A stretch of DNA of 54,937 bases from Croceivirga sp. (GTDB lineage Bacteria > Bacteroidota > Bacteroidia > Flavobacteriales > Flavobacteriaceae): the NCBI GenBank assembly GCA_028284665.1, contig JANQRG010000003.1, positions 1 through 54,937 of the forward strand, written 5' to 3'. Shown piece after piece: positions 26,019-36,363 of this stretch (positions are counted from its first letter, which is position 1; each line of letters begins with the position of its first letter). Both the position numbers and the translations under genes were made by a program. The notes under the pieces were generated by a model, which saw only the letters and a program-made list of their open reading frames with translations, made no database searches and was not told the DNA's origin.

Positions 26019-27493
26019 TGAACCCCTTTGAAAGGACATATGGTACCGATCACTTAAAACAACCGCTTCCCATAGCGATAGTGTTATCCATTGCCGTGCT
26101 TAGTGCCCATTTAACAGCGACTAAGGGGTTGGTTGCCGGTATTGGGATTATGATCCTTCCTATTGGGATCGTATATCTGGGCGTATTGTTTCAAAAACCT
26201 AAGGTTGGGTTACTCACAATATTTGTACTTAACTTTTTGATATTGGGGTTGGGCCGATATGTGCCCATGACCTGGGGCTTATTGATAGATGGTTTGTTGT
26301 TCCTAATGTACCTGGCCTTGTTCTTTAAGGCATTCAAAATTAAGGTGCCCTGGAATAAGGCCAGATCACAGCTCACCCTACTGGTCTCTGTTTGGTTTGG
26401 CTACGCGCTGTTTCAGGCAGTCAATCCTGAGGCGGTCAGTTTTGCGGCCTGGTTCTATGCCATGCGGGGCCTGGCATTGTACCAATGGATGATCGTACCG
26501 CTACTTTTTATCCTATTTGATAAGCCGAAGGATCTAAAACTCTTTTTTATCATTTGGGGGATAATGTCCTTGCTGGGCACATTAAAGGGATTTCAGCAAG
26601 TGGCCTTTGGCCCTGATCCTTTTGAGCAACGCTGGCTGGACAACGGGGGTTCGCTCACGCATATACTTTTTGGTAAGCTAAGGGTATTTTCCTTTTATTC
26701 CGATGCCGGTCAGTTTGGCGCTTCCCAGGGGCACGCAGGGGTAGTATTTGGGGTTTTGGCGCTGTTCGCCAAAGACAAAAAGTTCCGAATTTTCTGTGGT
26801 GTAGTGGCACTGGCAGGGCTGTATGGGATGATGATTTCCGGGACACGCGGCGCTATTGCGGTCCCCGCTGCAGGGGGGGTCATGTATCTCATCTTACGCA
26901 AGAATATCCCTATTCTCGTTGCCGGAGCGCTGCTGGGTATCGGAGTTTTTGTGTTTTTTAAGTATACAACGATAGGCAACAACAATCAGCAGATCAGGAG
27001 GATGCGCACAGCATTTGATCCCAACGACGCTTCATTCCAGGTGCGTTTAGCGAATCAAAGAAAGTTAAAGACCTATTTGGCTTCCCGGCCTTTTGGCGGG
27101 GGAATAGGTTCCACCGGAAATTGGGGCCAACGCTTTACGCCACATACATTTTTGGCAAATACCGCTACCGATAGCTGGTTTGTCGCCATATGGGCCGATA
27201 CGGGAGTCGTCGGGCTCTATCTGCATTTGTTCATCTTGTTTTTTGTTTTGATCACCGGAGCCTACAATGTAATGTTCAGAATTCAGGATCCCTGGCTACG
27301 GGGACAAATAGCCGCACTGGTCTGCGGCATGTTCGGAATAATGGGAGCTTCCTATGGTAATGGGGTTTTTGGTCAGTTTCCCACCTGTATCCTCATGTAT
27401 ACGGGAATGGTCTTTATGTTCATTGCTCCGAAAATGGACAGGTACATTCTACAACAAAAGGGACTTTTAGAAGAAACGAATACGGAAAAGTAA
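26018..27493 (+). CDS. Wzy/O-antigen-ligase-like membrane protein
   Basis: This 491-aa protein has about 11-12 membrane helices and a large periplasmic loop near residues 300-400 containing RMRTAFDPNDASFQVR and GGGIGSTGNWGQRF, typical of the O-antigen polymerase/ligase (WaaL/Wzy) group. It would polymerise repeat units at the periplasmic face. The GTG start shares its G with the flippase stop codon (1-nt overlap). Polymerase rather than ligase is inferred from its place in a Wzx/Wzc operon. Confidence 0.85.
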   Translation: MNPFERTYGTDHLKQPLPIAIVLSIAVLSAHLTATKGLVAGIGIMILPIGIVYLGVLFQKPKVGLLTIFVLNFLILGLGRYVPMTWGLLIDGLLFLMYLALFFKAFKIKVPWNKARSQLTLLVSVWFGYALFQAVNPEAVSFAAWFYAMRGLALYQWMIVPLLFILFDKPKDLKLFFIIWGIMSLLGTLKGFQQVAFGPDPFEQRWLDNGGSLTHILFGKLRVFSFYSDAGQFGASQGHAGVVFGVLALFAKDKKFRIFCGVVALAGLYGMMISGTRGAIAVPAAGGVMYLILRKNIPILVAGALLGIGVFVFFKYTTIGNNNQQIRRMRTAFDPNDASFQVRLANQRKLKTYLASRPFGGGIGSTGNWGQRFTPHTFLANTATDSWFVAIWADTGVVGLYLHLFILFFVLITGAYNVMFRIQDPWLRGQIAALVCGMFGIMGASYGNGVFGQFPTCILMYTGMVFMFIAPKMDRYILQQKGLLEETNTEK

Positions 27494-28392
27494 TGAAAAC
27501 ACAACCCCTGGTTTCCATCATAACCATCAATTACAATGAATCCGGCGTAACCCTGGAGATGCTCGAATCATTAGAAAAAGTAAAATACAAGAACCTCGAA
27601 GTCATCGTGGTAGACAATGCTTCCCCTAATGATAATCCGGATGTCATCAAGGAAAGATTTCCTGAAGTGAACCTTATTAAAAGTGACAAAAACTTAGGAT
27701 TCGCCGGGGGGAATAACCTGGGGGTTAAGGAAGCCAGTGGTGACTACCTGCTTTTCATCAATAATGACACAATTGTCCCGGAAGATTGTATTGCTCCATT
27801 GGTGGAAACCCTGGAAAACGATCTTTCTATTGGAATGGTAAGTCCAAAGATCAAGTTTCACTGGGACGATTCGCTTATCCAATACGCCGGCTATACCCCA
27901 ATGAATCATTGGACCATACGGAACAGTAGCATTGGATACCATCAAAAGGACAACGGCGATTATGATCTTCCAGGAGAAACAGAATCTATCCACGGCGCTG
28001 CCATGATGGTTCCCCGTAGGATCATTGATGAGGTAGGCTTGATGACCGAAATCTATTTCCTGTACTATGAGGAGCATGATTGGGCTGAAATGGTCAAGCG
28101 AGCGGGATATAAAATATATTACCAGCCCGGGTCGTATATTCTTCACAAAGAATCGCTGTCCACGGGAAAGTCCAGCCCCTTAAAAACGTACTATATTTCC
28201 AGGAATAGAATAGTGTTTGCCAGAAGGAATTTTACTCCTGTGCAGTTAACCGTAAGCCTGATATTTCAGACGTTGGTATCCATCCCAAAAAACACATTGA
28301 CCTTTCTTTTGAAAAGGAAATTCCAGCATTTACAGGCATTTTGGAACGCCATTTTCTGGAACATAAAGAATCACAAAATAATTCATACTTAG
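27493..28392 (+). CDS. Glycosyltransferase family 2 (rhamnosyltransferase-like)
   Basis: This 299-aa GT-A fold transferase begins with SIITINYNESGVTLEML, then VVDNASPND and the metal-binding NNDTIVPEDC. A second conserved block is HGAAMMVPRRIIDEVG with YEEHDWAEMVKRAGY. This pattern is common in rhamnosyltransferases of the WbbL type, which fits the dTDP-rhamnose genes at 37.7-41.1 kb. A hydrophobic C-terminal stretch suggests membrane association. It is the last gene of the first polysaccharide operon; the start overlaps the preceding stop by one base. Confidence 0.88.
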   Translation: MKTQPLVSIITINYNESGVTLEMLESLEKVKYKNLEVIVVDNASPNDNPDVIKERFPEVNLIKSDKNLGFAGGNNLGVKEASGDYLLFINNDTIVPEDCIAPLVETLENDLSIGMVSPKIKFHWDDSLIQYAGYTPMNHWTIRNSSIGYHQKDNGDYDLPGETESIHGAAMMVPRRIIDEVGLMTEIYFLYYEEHDWAEMVKRAGYKIYYQPGSYILHKESLSTGKSSPLKTYYISRNRIVFARRNFTPVQLTVSLIFQTLVSIPKNTLTFLLKRKFQHLQAFWNAIFWNIKNHKIIHT

Positions 28393-28464
28393 ATTATTTA
28401 ACCATCAGGTAATCACGTAGCCCCAAATGAGGCAGTAATCAATAACGCCTTGATACTGTGATTT

Positions 28465-28527
28465 ACAACGTAACCTGTACGTTTCACAACATTATTTTCT
28501 GAACCTCAAATTGTAAGATAATATTTA
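28465..28527 (+). promoter_or_regulatory. Type A operator and promoter P3 (ugd operon)
   Basis: TTTACAACGT (ACAACGT 28465-28471) and TTCACAACAT (ACAACAT 28486-28492) are 21 bp apart. The TTT of the -7-like element (AATATTTA, 28520-28527) begins 32 nt after the second repeat ends. The -7 is weak, as expected for an activated promoter. The block GTAAGATWATATTTACAAA is shared almost exactly with P4. Confidence 0.75.
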
Positions 28528-28555
28528 CAAATAAATCAAATAAAACTAGTAAACA

Positions 28556-29908
28556 ATGAACATAGCAGTAGTTGGTACAGGGTATGTGGGCTTGGTAACA
28601 GGTACCTGTTTTGCAGAAACGGGAATAAATGTAGTCTGCATAGATATTGACAAAAAGAAGGTAGAGATGCTTCGGAATGGAGAGGTGCCTATTTATGAAC
28701 CTGGGTTGGACAGCTTGTTAGAGCGCAATATTGATAAAGGAAGGATTTCCTTTACCACCAGCCTTGAAAAAGGAATTAAAGAAGCAGACGCCATATTTAT
28801 TGCTGTGGGGACACCTCCTGATGAAGATGGGAGTGCTGATCTAAAATATGTTTTAGGTGTTGCTCAGGAAATTGGGCAACACATGGAAGATTATAAGGTA
28901 ATTATTACGAAAAGTACAGTGCCTGTGGGTACTTCCTATAAGGTCAAAACCGCAGTAGAAGGAGAATTGGAAAAAAGAGGGGTCCGGATTTCATTTGATG
29001 TAGCCTCCAATCCTGAATTCCTCAAAGAGGGGAGTGCTGTGGACGATTTTTTAAAACCAGACCGTATTGTAGTGGGGATCGAGAGCAAGCGGGCTGAAAA
29101 GGTAATGCGTCGCTTGTACAAACCGTTTCTGATGAACGGACATCCGCTATTGTTTATGGATATTTTTTCCTCAGAAATGACAAAGTACGCAGCTAATTCC
29201 ATGCTGGCCACGAAGATCAGTTTTATGAATGACATCGCAAATCTTTGCGAACTGGTAGGAGCCAATGTGGACTTGGTACGAAAGGGAATCGGATCAGATT
29301 CCAGAATAGGTAACAAGTTTATTTATCCCGGAACAGGTTATGGCGGAAGTTGTTTCCCCAAAGATGTTCAAGCCCTGGTAAGAACCGCCGACGAATACGG
29401 TCACTCTCTTGAAGTGTTGAAGGCCGTTGAGGCCGTGAATTACAGACAAAAAAGCACTTTGGTGGAGAAGATCAAGCAACATTTTGGTGAAAATTTGAAA
29501 GGAAAGCAATTCGGTTTATGGGGCCTGGCTTTCAAACCGAAAACTGATGATATGCGGGAAGCCCCCTCATTGGTCATAATAGAACAGTTAAAGGCGTTAG
29601 GAGCCAGTATTCGCGCCTATGATCCAGTGGCCATGCACGAGGCAGAGCGGATCCTGGGCAACGCTATCGAGTATGCGAAAGACGAATACGATGCCTGTAT
29701 TGATGCGGATGCCCTGATTTTGGTAACGGAATGGTCAGAGTTTAGAATGCCCAATTTCCGCATTCTGGAGAAACTAATGAACGAAAAGACCGTATTTGAC
29801 GGAAGAAACGTGTATGATCCCGAGGAAATGGCCGAACAAGGATTTAATTATTACAGTATTGGAAGGGAAGTTGTACGCAATGCTGAAAGAAAATCCATAA
29901 CAGCTTAA
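28556..29908 (+). CDS. ugd: UDP-glucose 6-dehydrogenase
   Basis: This 450-aa NAD-dependent enzyme oxidises UDP-glucose to UDP-glucuronate. Visible are the Rossmann start [15 protein letters not shown], the SNPEFLKEG substrate motif, [20 protein letters not shown], the catalytic Cys in [12 protein letters not shown] and [16 protein letters not shown]. Length is typical. It heads the second polysaccharide operon behind P3 and feeds the decarboxylase encoded next. Confidence 0.96.
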   Translation: MNIAVVGTGYVGLVTGTCFAETGINVVCIDIDKKKVEMLRNGEVPIYEPGLDSLLERNIDKGRISFTTSLEKGIKEADAIFIAVGTPPDEDGSADLKYVLGVAQEIGQHMEDYKVIITKSTVPVGTSYKVKTAVEGELEKRGVRISFDVASNPEFLKEGSAVDDFLKPDRIVVGIESKRAEKVMRRLYKPFLMNGHPLLFMDIFSSEMTKYAANSMLATKISFMNDIANLCELVGANVDLVRKGIGSDSRIGNKFIYPGTGYGGSCFPKDVQALVRTADEYGHSLEVLKAVEAVNYRQKSTLVEKIKQHFGENLKGKQFGLWGLAFKPKTDDMREAPSLVIIEQLKALGASIRAYDPVAMHEAERILGNAIEYAKDEYDACIDADALILVTEWSEFRMPNFRILEKLMNEKTVFDGRNVYDPEEMAEQGFNYYSIGREVVRNAERKSITA

Positions 29909-29917
29909 TAATTTGAT

Positions 29918-30886
29918 ATGAAAAGGATTCTAGTCACCGGAGGAGCTGGATTTGTCGGATCACACTTATGTGAACGACTACTACAACAGGGGCATGAAGT
30001 TGTTTGTATGGACAACTATTTTACGGGAAGAAAAAGTAAGATCGTGCATTTAATGGCTAACCCGTATTTTGAACTGATACGGCACGATGTTACGCTTCCT
30101 TATTTCATAGAAGTAGATGAGATTTACAATCTGGCTTGTCCAGCGTCACCGGTGCACTATCAATACAATCCTATCAAAACGATCAAAACCTCGGTTATGG
30201 GCGCTATTAATATGTTGGGATTGGCAAAGCGTATTGAAGCGAAGATTTTGCAAGCCTCTACGAGTGAAGTATACGGAGATCCTGAAGTGCACCCACAACC
30301 GGAGGGGTATTGGGGGCATGTAAATCCTATAGGAATCCGTTCCTGTTATGATGAGGGGAAACGTTGCGCGGAATCACTGTTTGTAAACTACCATCAGTCC
30401 AACGATGTTTTAGTTAAAATTGTTCGGATTTTCAACACCTATGGCCCGAGAATGGAACCGGATGACGGTAGAGTGGTATCCAATTTTATCATGCAAGCTT
30501 TACAGGGGCAGGACATTACAGTCTTCGGTGACGGTACCCAAACCCGAAGCTTTCAATTTGTGGACGACCTGGTAGATGGTATGATCAAAATGATGGCTAC
30601 CGAAGATGATTTTATAGGTCCTATCAATATTGGGAATCCAGGAGAGTTTACGATGTTGGAACTGGCAGAGAATATCATAGATCTGACCGGTTCTAAATCC
30701 AAGATTATCTATTTACCATTACCATCGGATGACCCAATGCAACGTAAACCGGACATTACCTTGGCCAAAGAAAAGTTGAATGGATGGGAACCCTCCGTGG
30801 ATTTGCGTACCGGATTGCAAAAAACCATAGCCTATTTTGATGGTATGCTTCAGGAGCGATCCATTAAGCAGTTAGTGAATTCATAA
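29918..30886 (+). CDS. uxs: UDP-glucuronate decarboxylase (UDP-xylose synthase)
   Basis: This 322-aa extended short-chain dehydrogenase converts UDP-glucuronate to UDP-xylose. It has ITVGG-type Rossmann start [18 protein letters not shown], the decarboxylase hallmark [11 protein letters not shown], catalytic Thr/Ser in [10 protein letters not shown] and the Tyr-x3-Lys motif as [22 protein letters not shown] completes the pattern. It follows ugd by 9 nt, so the operon supplies GlcA and Xyl donors. Confidence 0.94.
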   Translation: MKRILVTGGAGFVGSHLCERLLQQGHEVVCMDNYFTGRKSKIVHLMANPYFELIRHDVTLPYFIEVDEIYNLACPASPVHYQYNPIKTIKTSVMGAINMLGLAKRIEAKILQASTSEVYGDPEVHPQPEGYWGHVNPIGIRSCYDEGKRCAESLFVNYHQSNDVLVKIVRIFNTYGPRMEPDDGRVVSNFIMQALQGQDITVFGDGTQTRSFQFVDDLVDGMIKMMATEDDFIGPINIGNPGEFTMLELAENIIDLTGSKSKIIYLPLPSDDPMQRKPDITLAKEKLNGWEPSVDLRTGLQKTIAYFDGMLQERSIKQLVNS

Positions 30887-30909
30887 GTTAAGTTTAAATA
30901 AGAATACCA

Positions 30910-32109
30910 ATGGATGCAATTCAAATAACGGTCAATGTTCTGGAAATCATAGTGTTGATCTATTTTGGTTTTGCATCCCTTTATGTCTTTGTTTTTGCTC
31001 TTGCCGGTCTTTTTACGCCTAAGCAAAGGGAAAACATCATTGCAAAACAGCGGAAGTTTGCTGTACTCATTCCCGGATATAAAGAGGATAACGTAATAGT
31101 AGAAGTGGCCCGGAGAGCTTTAGAGCAAAGTTATCCGGAAGAGCGCTATGATGTAGTTGTCATTGCCGATTCTTTTCAGGAAATCACATTGCAAAAACTT
31201 AGAAAGCTACCTGTAAAATTAGTAGAGGTCGCTTTCGAAAAGAGTACTAAATCCAAGGCCTTGAATAAAGCGATGGAGGTCATTGGGGATCGCTATCATG
31301 TCGCTTTGATTTTGGACGCTGATAACATTATGGACTTTGATTTTGTGGAACGCATCAATGAGGCGTTCAACAAGGGATATAAAGTAGTACAAGGCCACAG
31401 AATTGCGAAAAATACCAACACTCCTTTTGCCATTTTGGATGCCATAAGTGAGGAGGTCAACAATCATATTTTTAGAAAGGGCCATCGCGTATTGGGGCTT
31501 TCTTCGGCCCTGATTGGTTCTGGAATGGCCTTTGATTATCACTTTTTCAAATCTACTATGGCTAAGGTGCATGCGGTGGGTGGATTTGATAAGGAATTGG
31601 AATTAAAGCTGCTTAAGAACAGGAACACCATAGCGTATTTGCATGATGCTTTAGTGTTGGATGAAAAGGTTCAGAAAACAGCGGTGTTTGCCAATCAACG
31701 CAAACGATGGTTGTCGGCTCAATTCGTTTATTTCAAGCGATTTGCCGCCTCTGGTGTTCGGGAACTAGTACTAAAGGGGAATGTTGATTTTGCCGATAAG
31801 GTCTACCAAATGATTGCTCCACCCCGGATACTACTTTTGGGGCTTGTCTTTTTGATCACTTTGATGTATTCCGCCGGGCATTTCCTTTTTGAAGATGGTT
31901 GGTTGTCTATATCACCCGGGGTATGGTGGGTTACCTTCAGCCTGGTTGTTCTGGCGTTTGTAATGGCCATCCCAAGAAAATTCTACAACATGAAAACTGC
32001 ACAGGCCATTTTGACCTTACCCAGGGCTTTTGGAGTCATGTTTTTATCGCTGTTCAAATTAAAAGGGGCGAACAAAAAATTCATTCATACCCAACACGGG
32101 ACAGTCTAA
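30910..32109 (+). CDS. Membrane-bound family 2 glycosyltransferase
   Basis: This 399-aa protein has an N-terminal helix (about 8-35), a processive-type GT-A domain and three C-terminal helices (about 300-395). Motifs are IPGYKEDN, IADSF, the metal-binding LILDADNIMD and the acceptor motif QRKRW (Gln-x-x-Arg-Trp). The layout resembles cellulose/hyaluronan-synthase-like transferases in miniature. The linkage is unknown. It may make part of the polymer backbone. Confidence 0.86.
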   Translation: MDAIQITVNVLEIIVLIYFGFASLYVFVFALAGLFTPKQRENIIAKQRKFAVLIPGYKEDNVIVEVARRALEQSYPEERYDVVVIADSFQEITLQKLRKLPVKLVEVAFEKSTKSKALNKAMEVIGDRYHVALILDADNIMDFDFVERINEAFNKGYKVVQGHRIAKNTNTPFAILDAISEEVNNHIFRKGHRVLGLSSALIGSGMAFDYHFFKSTMAKVHAVGGFDKELELKLLKNRNTIAYLHDALVLDEKVQKTAVFANQRKRWLSAQFVYFKRFAASGVRELVLKGNVDFADKVYQMIAPPRILLLGLVFLITLMYSAGHFLFEDGWLSISPGVWWVTFSLVVLAFVMAIPRKFYNMKTAQAILTLPRAFGVMFLSLFKLKGANKKFIHTQHGTV

Positions 32110-32125
32110 ACTTCTAAAGGAGAAT

Positions 32126-33286
32126 ATGAAAATTGGCATAGAGGGACAACGGCTTTTTAGGAAAAAAAAGCATGGCATGGACATGGTGGCTTTGGAACTT
32201 ATCAAAAATCTACAGGAAATAGATCACAAAAATGAGTATGTCATTTTTGTAAGACCGGACGAGGATAATACTTGTATTCCGGATGCACCGAATTTTAAGG
32301 TCGTAGAACTGACCTCAAAATGGGGGTATCCCGGGTGGGAACAGATCGCTTTACCTAAAGCCGCTTTTCAAGAGGGGTGTGATGTGCTCCACTGCACCAG
32401 TAATACAGGCCCTTTGTTTTGTAAAGTGCCTTTGGTGACCACGCTGCACGATATTATCTATTTGGAGAGTATCAGCCTTTTCAAAAAAGAAGGCTCATGG
32501 TACCAAAAATTGGGGAATATGTACCGAAGATATTTTGTTCCCCCTGTGATCAAAAAGAGCAAAAAGGTAATTACGGTTTCCAATTATGAAAAGCAACGGA
32601 TCAACGACCACTTCGGGTTTACGGACGATCGTTTAACTGCAATATACAATGGGGTGGGGAATCATTTTAAAAGGATTACAGATCCTTCCACTTTAAAAAG
32701 CATAAAGGAGGAGTACCATTTGCCGGATCATTTCTTTTTCTTTTTAGGAAATACCGATCCCAAGAAAAATACCATAGGTGTTTTGCAAGCTTTTGCCAAA
32801 TTCAACAAGGTATATCCTGGAAAGTTCAGTTTGGTGATGTTGGATTATGACGAGTCCGAGTTACGACGATTACTACAGTCCATAAATGCAACGGAGTTAC
32901 GTTCACAAATCCATCTCACGGGGTATGTACCCAATACAATTCTTCCGGCATTGATTAGTCAATGCTCTATCTTTTTATACCCTTCGCTACGGGAAAGTTT
33001 TGGTATTCCCATCTTAGAAGGGATGGCTTGCGGCGTACCGGTAATTACTTCTAACACTTCCTCTATGCCCGAAGTAGCTGGAGAAGGCACCGCATTGATC
33101 GTAGATCCGTTCAATCCAAATGAAATCGCATGGGCTATGCAGCATTTGGTAGAGGATGCCGCATTGGCGAAGGTCCTGGCCGATAGAGGCATTGAACGGG
33201 CAAAGTGCTTTTCATGGAAAGCGATGGCCCGAAATGTTTTAGAACTCTATGAAGATGTCTATAATGGGTTAAAGGTAACAGCATGA
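32126..33286 (+). CDS. Glycosyltransferase family 4
   Basis: This 386-aa GT-B fold transferase uses the retaining GT4 pattern: VLHCTSNTGPL, HDIIYLES, KVITVSNYEKQRI in the N-domain and the donor-binding IFLYPSLRESFGIPILEGMACGVPVI (here the Glu of Phe-Gly-Ile-Pro) with SNTSSMPEVAGEG. It lies in the ugd operon and overlaps the next gene by 4 nt. Donor and linkage are not predictable. Confidence 0.9.
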   Translation: MKIGIEGQRLFRKKKHGMDMVALELIKNLQEIDHKNEYVIFVRPDEDNTCIPDAPNFKVVELTSKWGYPGWEQIALPKAAFQEGCDVLHCTSNTGPLFCKVPLVTTLHDIIYLESISLFKKEGSWYQKLGNMYRRYFVPPVIKKSKKVITVSNYEKQRINDHFGFTDDRLTAIYNGVGNHFKRITDPSTLKSIKEEYHLPDHFFFFLGNTDPKKNTIGVLQAFAKFNKVYPGKFSLVMLDYDESELRRLLQSINATELRSQIHLTGYVPNTILPALISQCSIFLYPSLRESFGIPILEGMACGVPVITSNTSSMPEVAGEGTALIVDPFNPNEIAWAMQHLVEDAALAKVLADRGIERAKCFSWKAMARNVLELYEDVYNGLKVTA

Positions 33287-34488
33287 TCAAAGGACAGGAT
33301 ATAATCGTAATGGGTATTCAGGCCTGGGATATTGAGATTGGCAGCAACTGCAAAAATATCGCCCTTGAGATGGCCAGGAACAATCGGGTGCTATACGTGA
33401 ATCCTCCCATGGATCGGATATCGAGATATCGCGAAAGGCACACCAAAAAAATCCAAAAAAGACTCCGTATAAAAAAAGGACAGGAAAAGGATTTAGTACA
33501 GCTAGGGGATACCCTGTGGACACTATATCCCAGGACAATGACGGAATCCATCAACTTCGTAAAGAACAGTTTTCTTTTCGATATTCTAAACAAAAAGAAT
33601 GCCCGGCGGTTCAGCAAGGATATTAAAACGGCCATCCAGCGTTTGGGATTTCGAGAATATATCGTTTTTAATGATAGTTCCATGTTTTTGGGGCAGCATA
33701 TAAAGGACTTTTTGCAACCTACCTTCTATGTCTATTATATGCGGGACTATCTGACCAAAAATCCCTATTGGAGAAAAAACGGGGTGCGTTTAGAACCCAG
33801 ACTGATACAAAATGCAGATTGTGTAGTGAACAATTCTACCCTCTACACCGAGTACGGGAAGCAGTTTACCACGCATTCGTACATGGTAGGCCAGGGATGT
33901 GATACGTCGCTGTTCAATGAAGGCGTACGAAAGATTACTATTCCTAAAGACCTACAATCCATTCCAAAACCAATAGTAGGTTATGTCGGGTTTTTGAGCA
34001 GTCGAAGATTAAGTATTGACATTTTAATTCACATCGCAACCGAACGGCCGGATTGGAGCATTGTCCTTGTAGGCCCCGAAGATGACCAATTCAACAGCTC
34101 CCAACTCCATGAGATAGACAATGTTTATTTTTTGGGAAGCCGGGACGCCTCCCAATTGCCCAATTATATAAAGGGCTTTGATGTCGCCATTAACCCACAG
34201 TTGATCAATGAGGCTACCATGGGGAATTATCCCAGAAAGATAGACGAGTATTTGGCAATGGGGAAACCTACCGTTGCTTCGGCCACTAAGGCAATGGAAT
34301 ATTTTAAAGCATATACTTACCTGGGAGAATCTCCTGAAGACTATGTGCACTTAATAGAAAAAGCGTTACAAGAAAACTCGGAAGCACTGGAAGAAAAAAG
34401 AAGGGCTTTTGGCCTGTCGCATAGTTGGGAAAACAACGTCAATGCGATTTATGACTGCATCCTAAAAGTTAAAAATGCATCTGCATAA
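33283..34488 (+). CDS. GT-B fold glycosyltransferase
   Basis: This 401-aa protein resembles a divergent GT1/GT4-type transferase. Features are an N-terminal beta-alpha pattern ([25 protein letters not shown]), the linker [30 protein letters not shown] and a C-terminal [30 protein letters not shown] donor site. Its start overlaps the preceding gene by 4 nt. The substrate is unknown. Confidence 0.83.
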   Translation: MIKGQDIIVMGIQAWDIEIGSNCKNIALEMARNNRVLYVNPPMDRISRYRERHTKKIQKRLRIKKGQEKDLVQLGDTLWTLYPRTMTESINFVKNSFLFDILNKKNARRFSKDIKTAIQRLGFREYIVFNDSSMFLGQHIKDFLQPTFYVYYMRDYLTKNPYWRKNGVRLEPRLIQNADCVVNNSTLYTEYGKQFTTHSYMVGQGCDTSLFNEGVRKITIPKDLQSIPKPIVGYVGFLSSRRLSIDILIHIATERPDWSIVLVGPEDDQFNSSQLHEIDNVYFLGSRDASQLPNYIKGFDVAINPQLINEATMGNYPRKIDEYLAMGKPTVASATKAMEYFKAYTYLGESPEDYVHLIEKALQENSEALEEKRRAFGLSHSWENNVNAIYDCILKVKNASA

Positions 34489-34499
34489 AATGTACTACC

Positions 34500-35141
34500 A
34501 TGGGAATCCTCGCCAAAATCAAATCAAATCCAAAGTTAAAGCGACTGGTCTTACGGATGATAGCGCCACAGCGAAATCCCCGGCCCAGATTATGGGTGAG
34601 ATGGTTTTTAAATCCATTAAAGCACAAAAGGGGTAAAGGGGCTACTATTAGAAGAAACAGTCGGCTGGATGTTTTTCCCTGGAAAAAATTTGAGATCGGA
34701 AAATTGACCACTATTGAAAGCTATTGCACCATAAACAATGGTTCCGGTGATGTGATATTAGGGGACCGTGTACGGGTTGGAATAGGTAGTGTAATTATTG
34801 GCCCGGTGAAAATGGGCAACGGTTCGGGTTTGGGGCAACATGTATTTGTCTCCGGGTTTAATCATGGCTATTCCGATGGGACGAAGAACTCCAGTGAGCA
34901 AGCTTTGGATATCCGGCCAACAGTTATAGAGGATGAAGCCCACATTGGGGCAAATTCGGTGGTGTTGGCAGGGGTGACCATTGGCAAAAGATGCCAGATC
35001 GGTGCGGGAAGTGTGGTCACCAAAGATATTCCTCCCTTTTCCATAGCTGTAGGCAACCCTGCACGGGTCATCAAACAATTTAATCACCATACGGGGGAGT
35101 GGGAACGTGTGGCGCATCAAAAGTCCCTTTCGGTACATTAA
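34500..35141 (+). CDS. Left-handed beta-helix acyltransferase (WbbJ-like)
   Basis: This 213-aa protein contains repeated hexapeptides ([LIV]-G-x4) from about residue 60 to 195, e.g. [47 protein letters not shown] and [13 protein letters not shown], ending in the [13 protein letters not shown] signature. Catalytic His is probably in FNHGYSD. It probably O-acetylates a sugar of the polymer. The N-terminal 60 residues are basic. Confidence 0.88.
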   Translation: MGILAKIKSNPKLKRLVLRMIAPQRNPRPRLWVRWFLNPLKHKRGKGATIRRNSRLDVFPWKKFEIGKLTTIESYCTINNGSGDVILGDRVRVGIGSVIIGPVKMGNGSGLGQHVFVSGFNHGYSDGTKNSSEQALDIRPTVIEDEAHIGANSVVLAGVTIGKRCQIGAGSVVTKDIPPFSIAVGNPARVIKQFNHHTGEWERVAHQKSLSVH

Positions 35142-35151
35142 AAACTAGCTT

Positions 35152-36363
35152 ATGGAAATAGTAAAGATCTTTTTCTGGGTGGCATTGTTCATTATTTTCT
35201 ACTCGTATCTGGGTTATGGCTTACTGCTTTTTATCATCATAAAAACACGAAGGCTTTTAGGCTTTGGGAAGCCATTTCATGGCAATGAGAATTACGAGCC
35301 TGAGGTAACACTTTTTGTTGCCGCGTATAATGAAAAGGACTATCTGGACGAGAAAGTGAATAATTCCAGGTGTCTGAACTATCCTAAGGCAAAAGTGACC
35401 CAACTTTGGGTTACCGATGGTTCGGATGATGGCACTCCGGAATTACTGAAAAAATATAAAGATGTTACCGTATTACACGAACCAGCCAGAAATGGAAAGA
35501 TAGCAGCAATGAACCGGGGGATGCAATATGTGAACACCCCGATCGTAATATTTTCCGATGGCAATACCAGTCTGGGGAAGGAGTCCATTCAAGAGATTGT
35601 TAGGTTGTTCCGCGATCCTAAAGTAGGGTGTGTTTCCGGGGAGAAAAGGATTTATTCCAAAACAACCGATAGTGCAGCTGGGGCAGGAGAAGGAATGTAT
35701 TGGAAATACGAATCACAACTCAAAAAATGGGATGCAGAATTGTATTCAGTGGTTGGTGCGGCGGGAGAGCTTTTCGCCATACGGACGGAATTGTGGCAGG
35801 AAGTGGAACCGGACACCTTGTTGGACGACTTCATGATCTCCTTGAGAACGGCGATGAAGGGGTATACGATTCAGTACAACCCCGAAGCTTATGCCATTGA
35901 AAATGCTTCAGCTAACGTTAAAGAGGAATTAAAAAGGAAGATCCGTATCTCTGCGGGCGGGATTCAATCGGTTGTCCGTCTGGCGCCGCTATTAAATAGC
36001 TTCAGATATGGCACCCTCTCATTTCAATACATATCACATCGAGTGCTACGCTGGACATTGACACCACTATTATTGCTGTTGATCATTCCCGCCAATTTGG
36101 CCCTGGCGATGACCGAAGGGATATGGGCTTTTGGAATTTTTAGCATGCTGTTCTGGGGGCAGGTACTTTTCTATATGGCGGCCTTGCTCGGGTGGTTCCT
36201 GGAAAATAGGCAGATACGGTTAAAAATCCTTTTTATTCCGTATTACTTCTTTATCATGAACCTTTCCGTCTTTTTAGGGTTTATCCGTTATACACGAGGC
36301 GGTCAGTCCGTAAAGTGGGAAAGAGCAAAACGCGGGGGAAATACAGAAGGAGTGTTGACTTAA
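35152..36363 (+). CDS. Membrane-associated family 2 glycosyltransferase
   Basis: This 403-aa protein has an N-terminal helix (about 5-30), a GT-A domain (VAAYNEKDYLDEKV, VTDGSDDGT, metal-binding IFSDGNTSL, a late Asp-Asp in LLDDFMIS) and three or four C-terminal helices (about 295-385). Instead of QxxRW it carries RKIRISAGGIQSV, a common variant. It is the last gene of the ugd operon, and its TAA overlaps the stop of the convergent histidine kinase by 4 bp. Confidence 0.87.
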   Translation: MEIVKIFFWVALFIIFYSYLGYGLLLFIIIKTRRLLGFGKPFHGNENYEPEVTLFVAAYNEKDYLDEKVNNSRCLNYPKAKVTQLWVTDGSDDGTPELLKKYKDVTVLHEPARNGKIAAMNRGMQYVNTPIVIFSDGNTSLGKESIQEIVRLFRDPKVGCVSGEKRIYSKTTDSAAGAGEGMYWKYESQLKKWDAELYSVVGAAGELFAIRTELWQEVEPDTLLDDFMISLRTAMKGYTIQYNPEAYAIENASANVKEELKRKIRISAGGIQSVVRLAPLLNSFRYGTLSFQYISHRVLRWTLTPLLLLLIIPANLALAMTEGIWAFGIFSMLFWGQVLFYMAALLGWFLENRQIRLKILFIPYYFFIMNLSVFLGFIRYTRGGQSVKWERAKRGGNTEGVLT

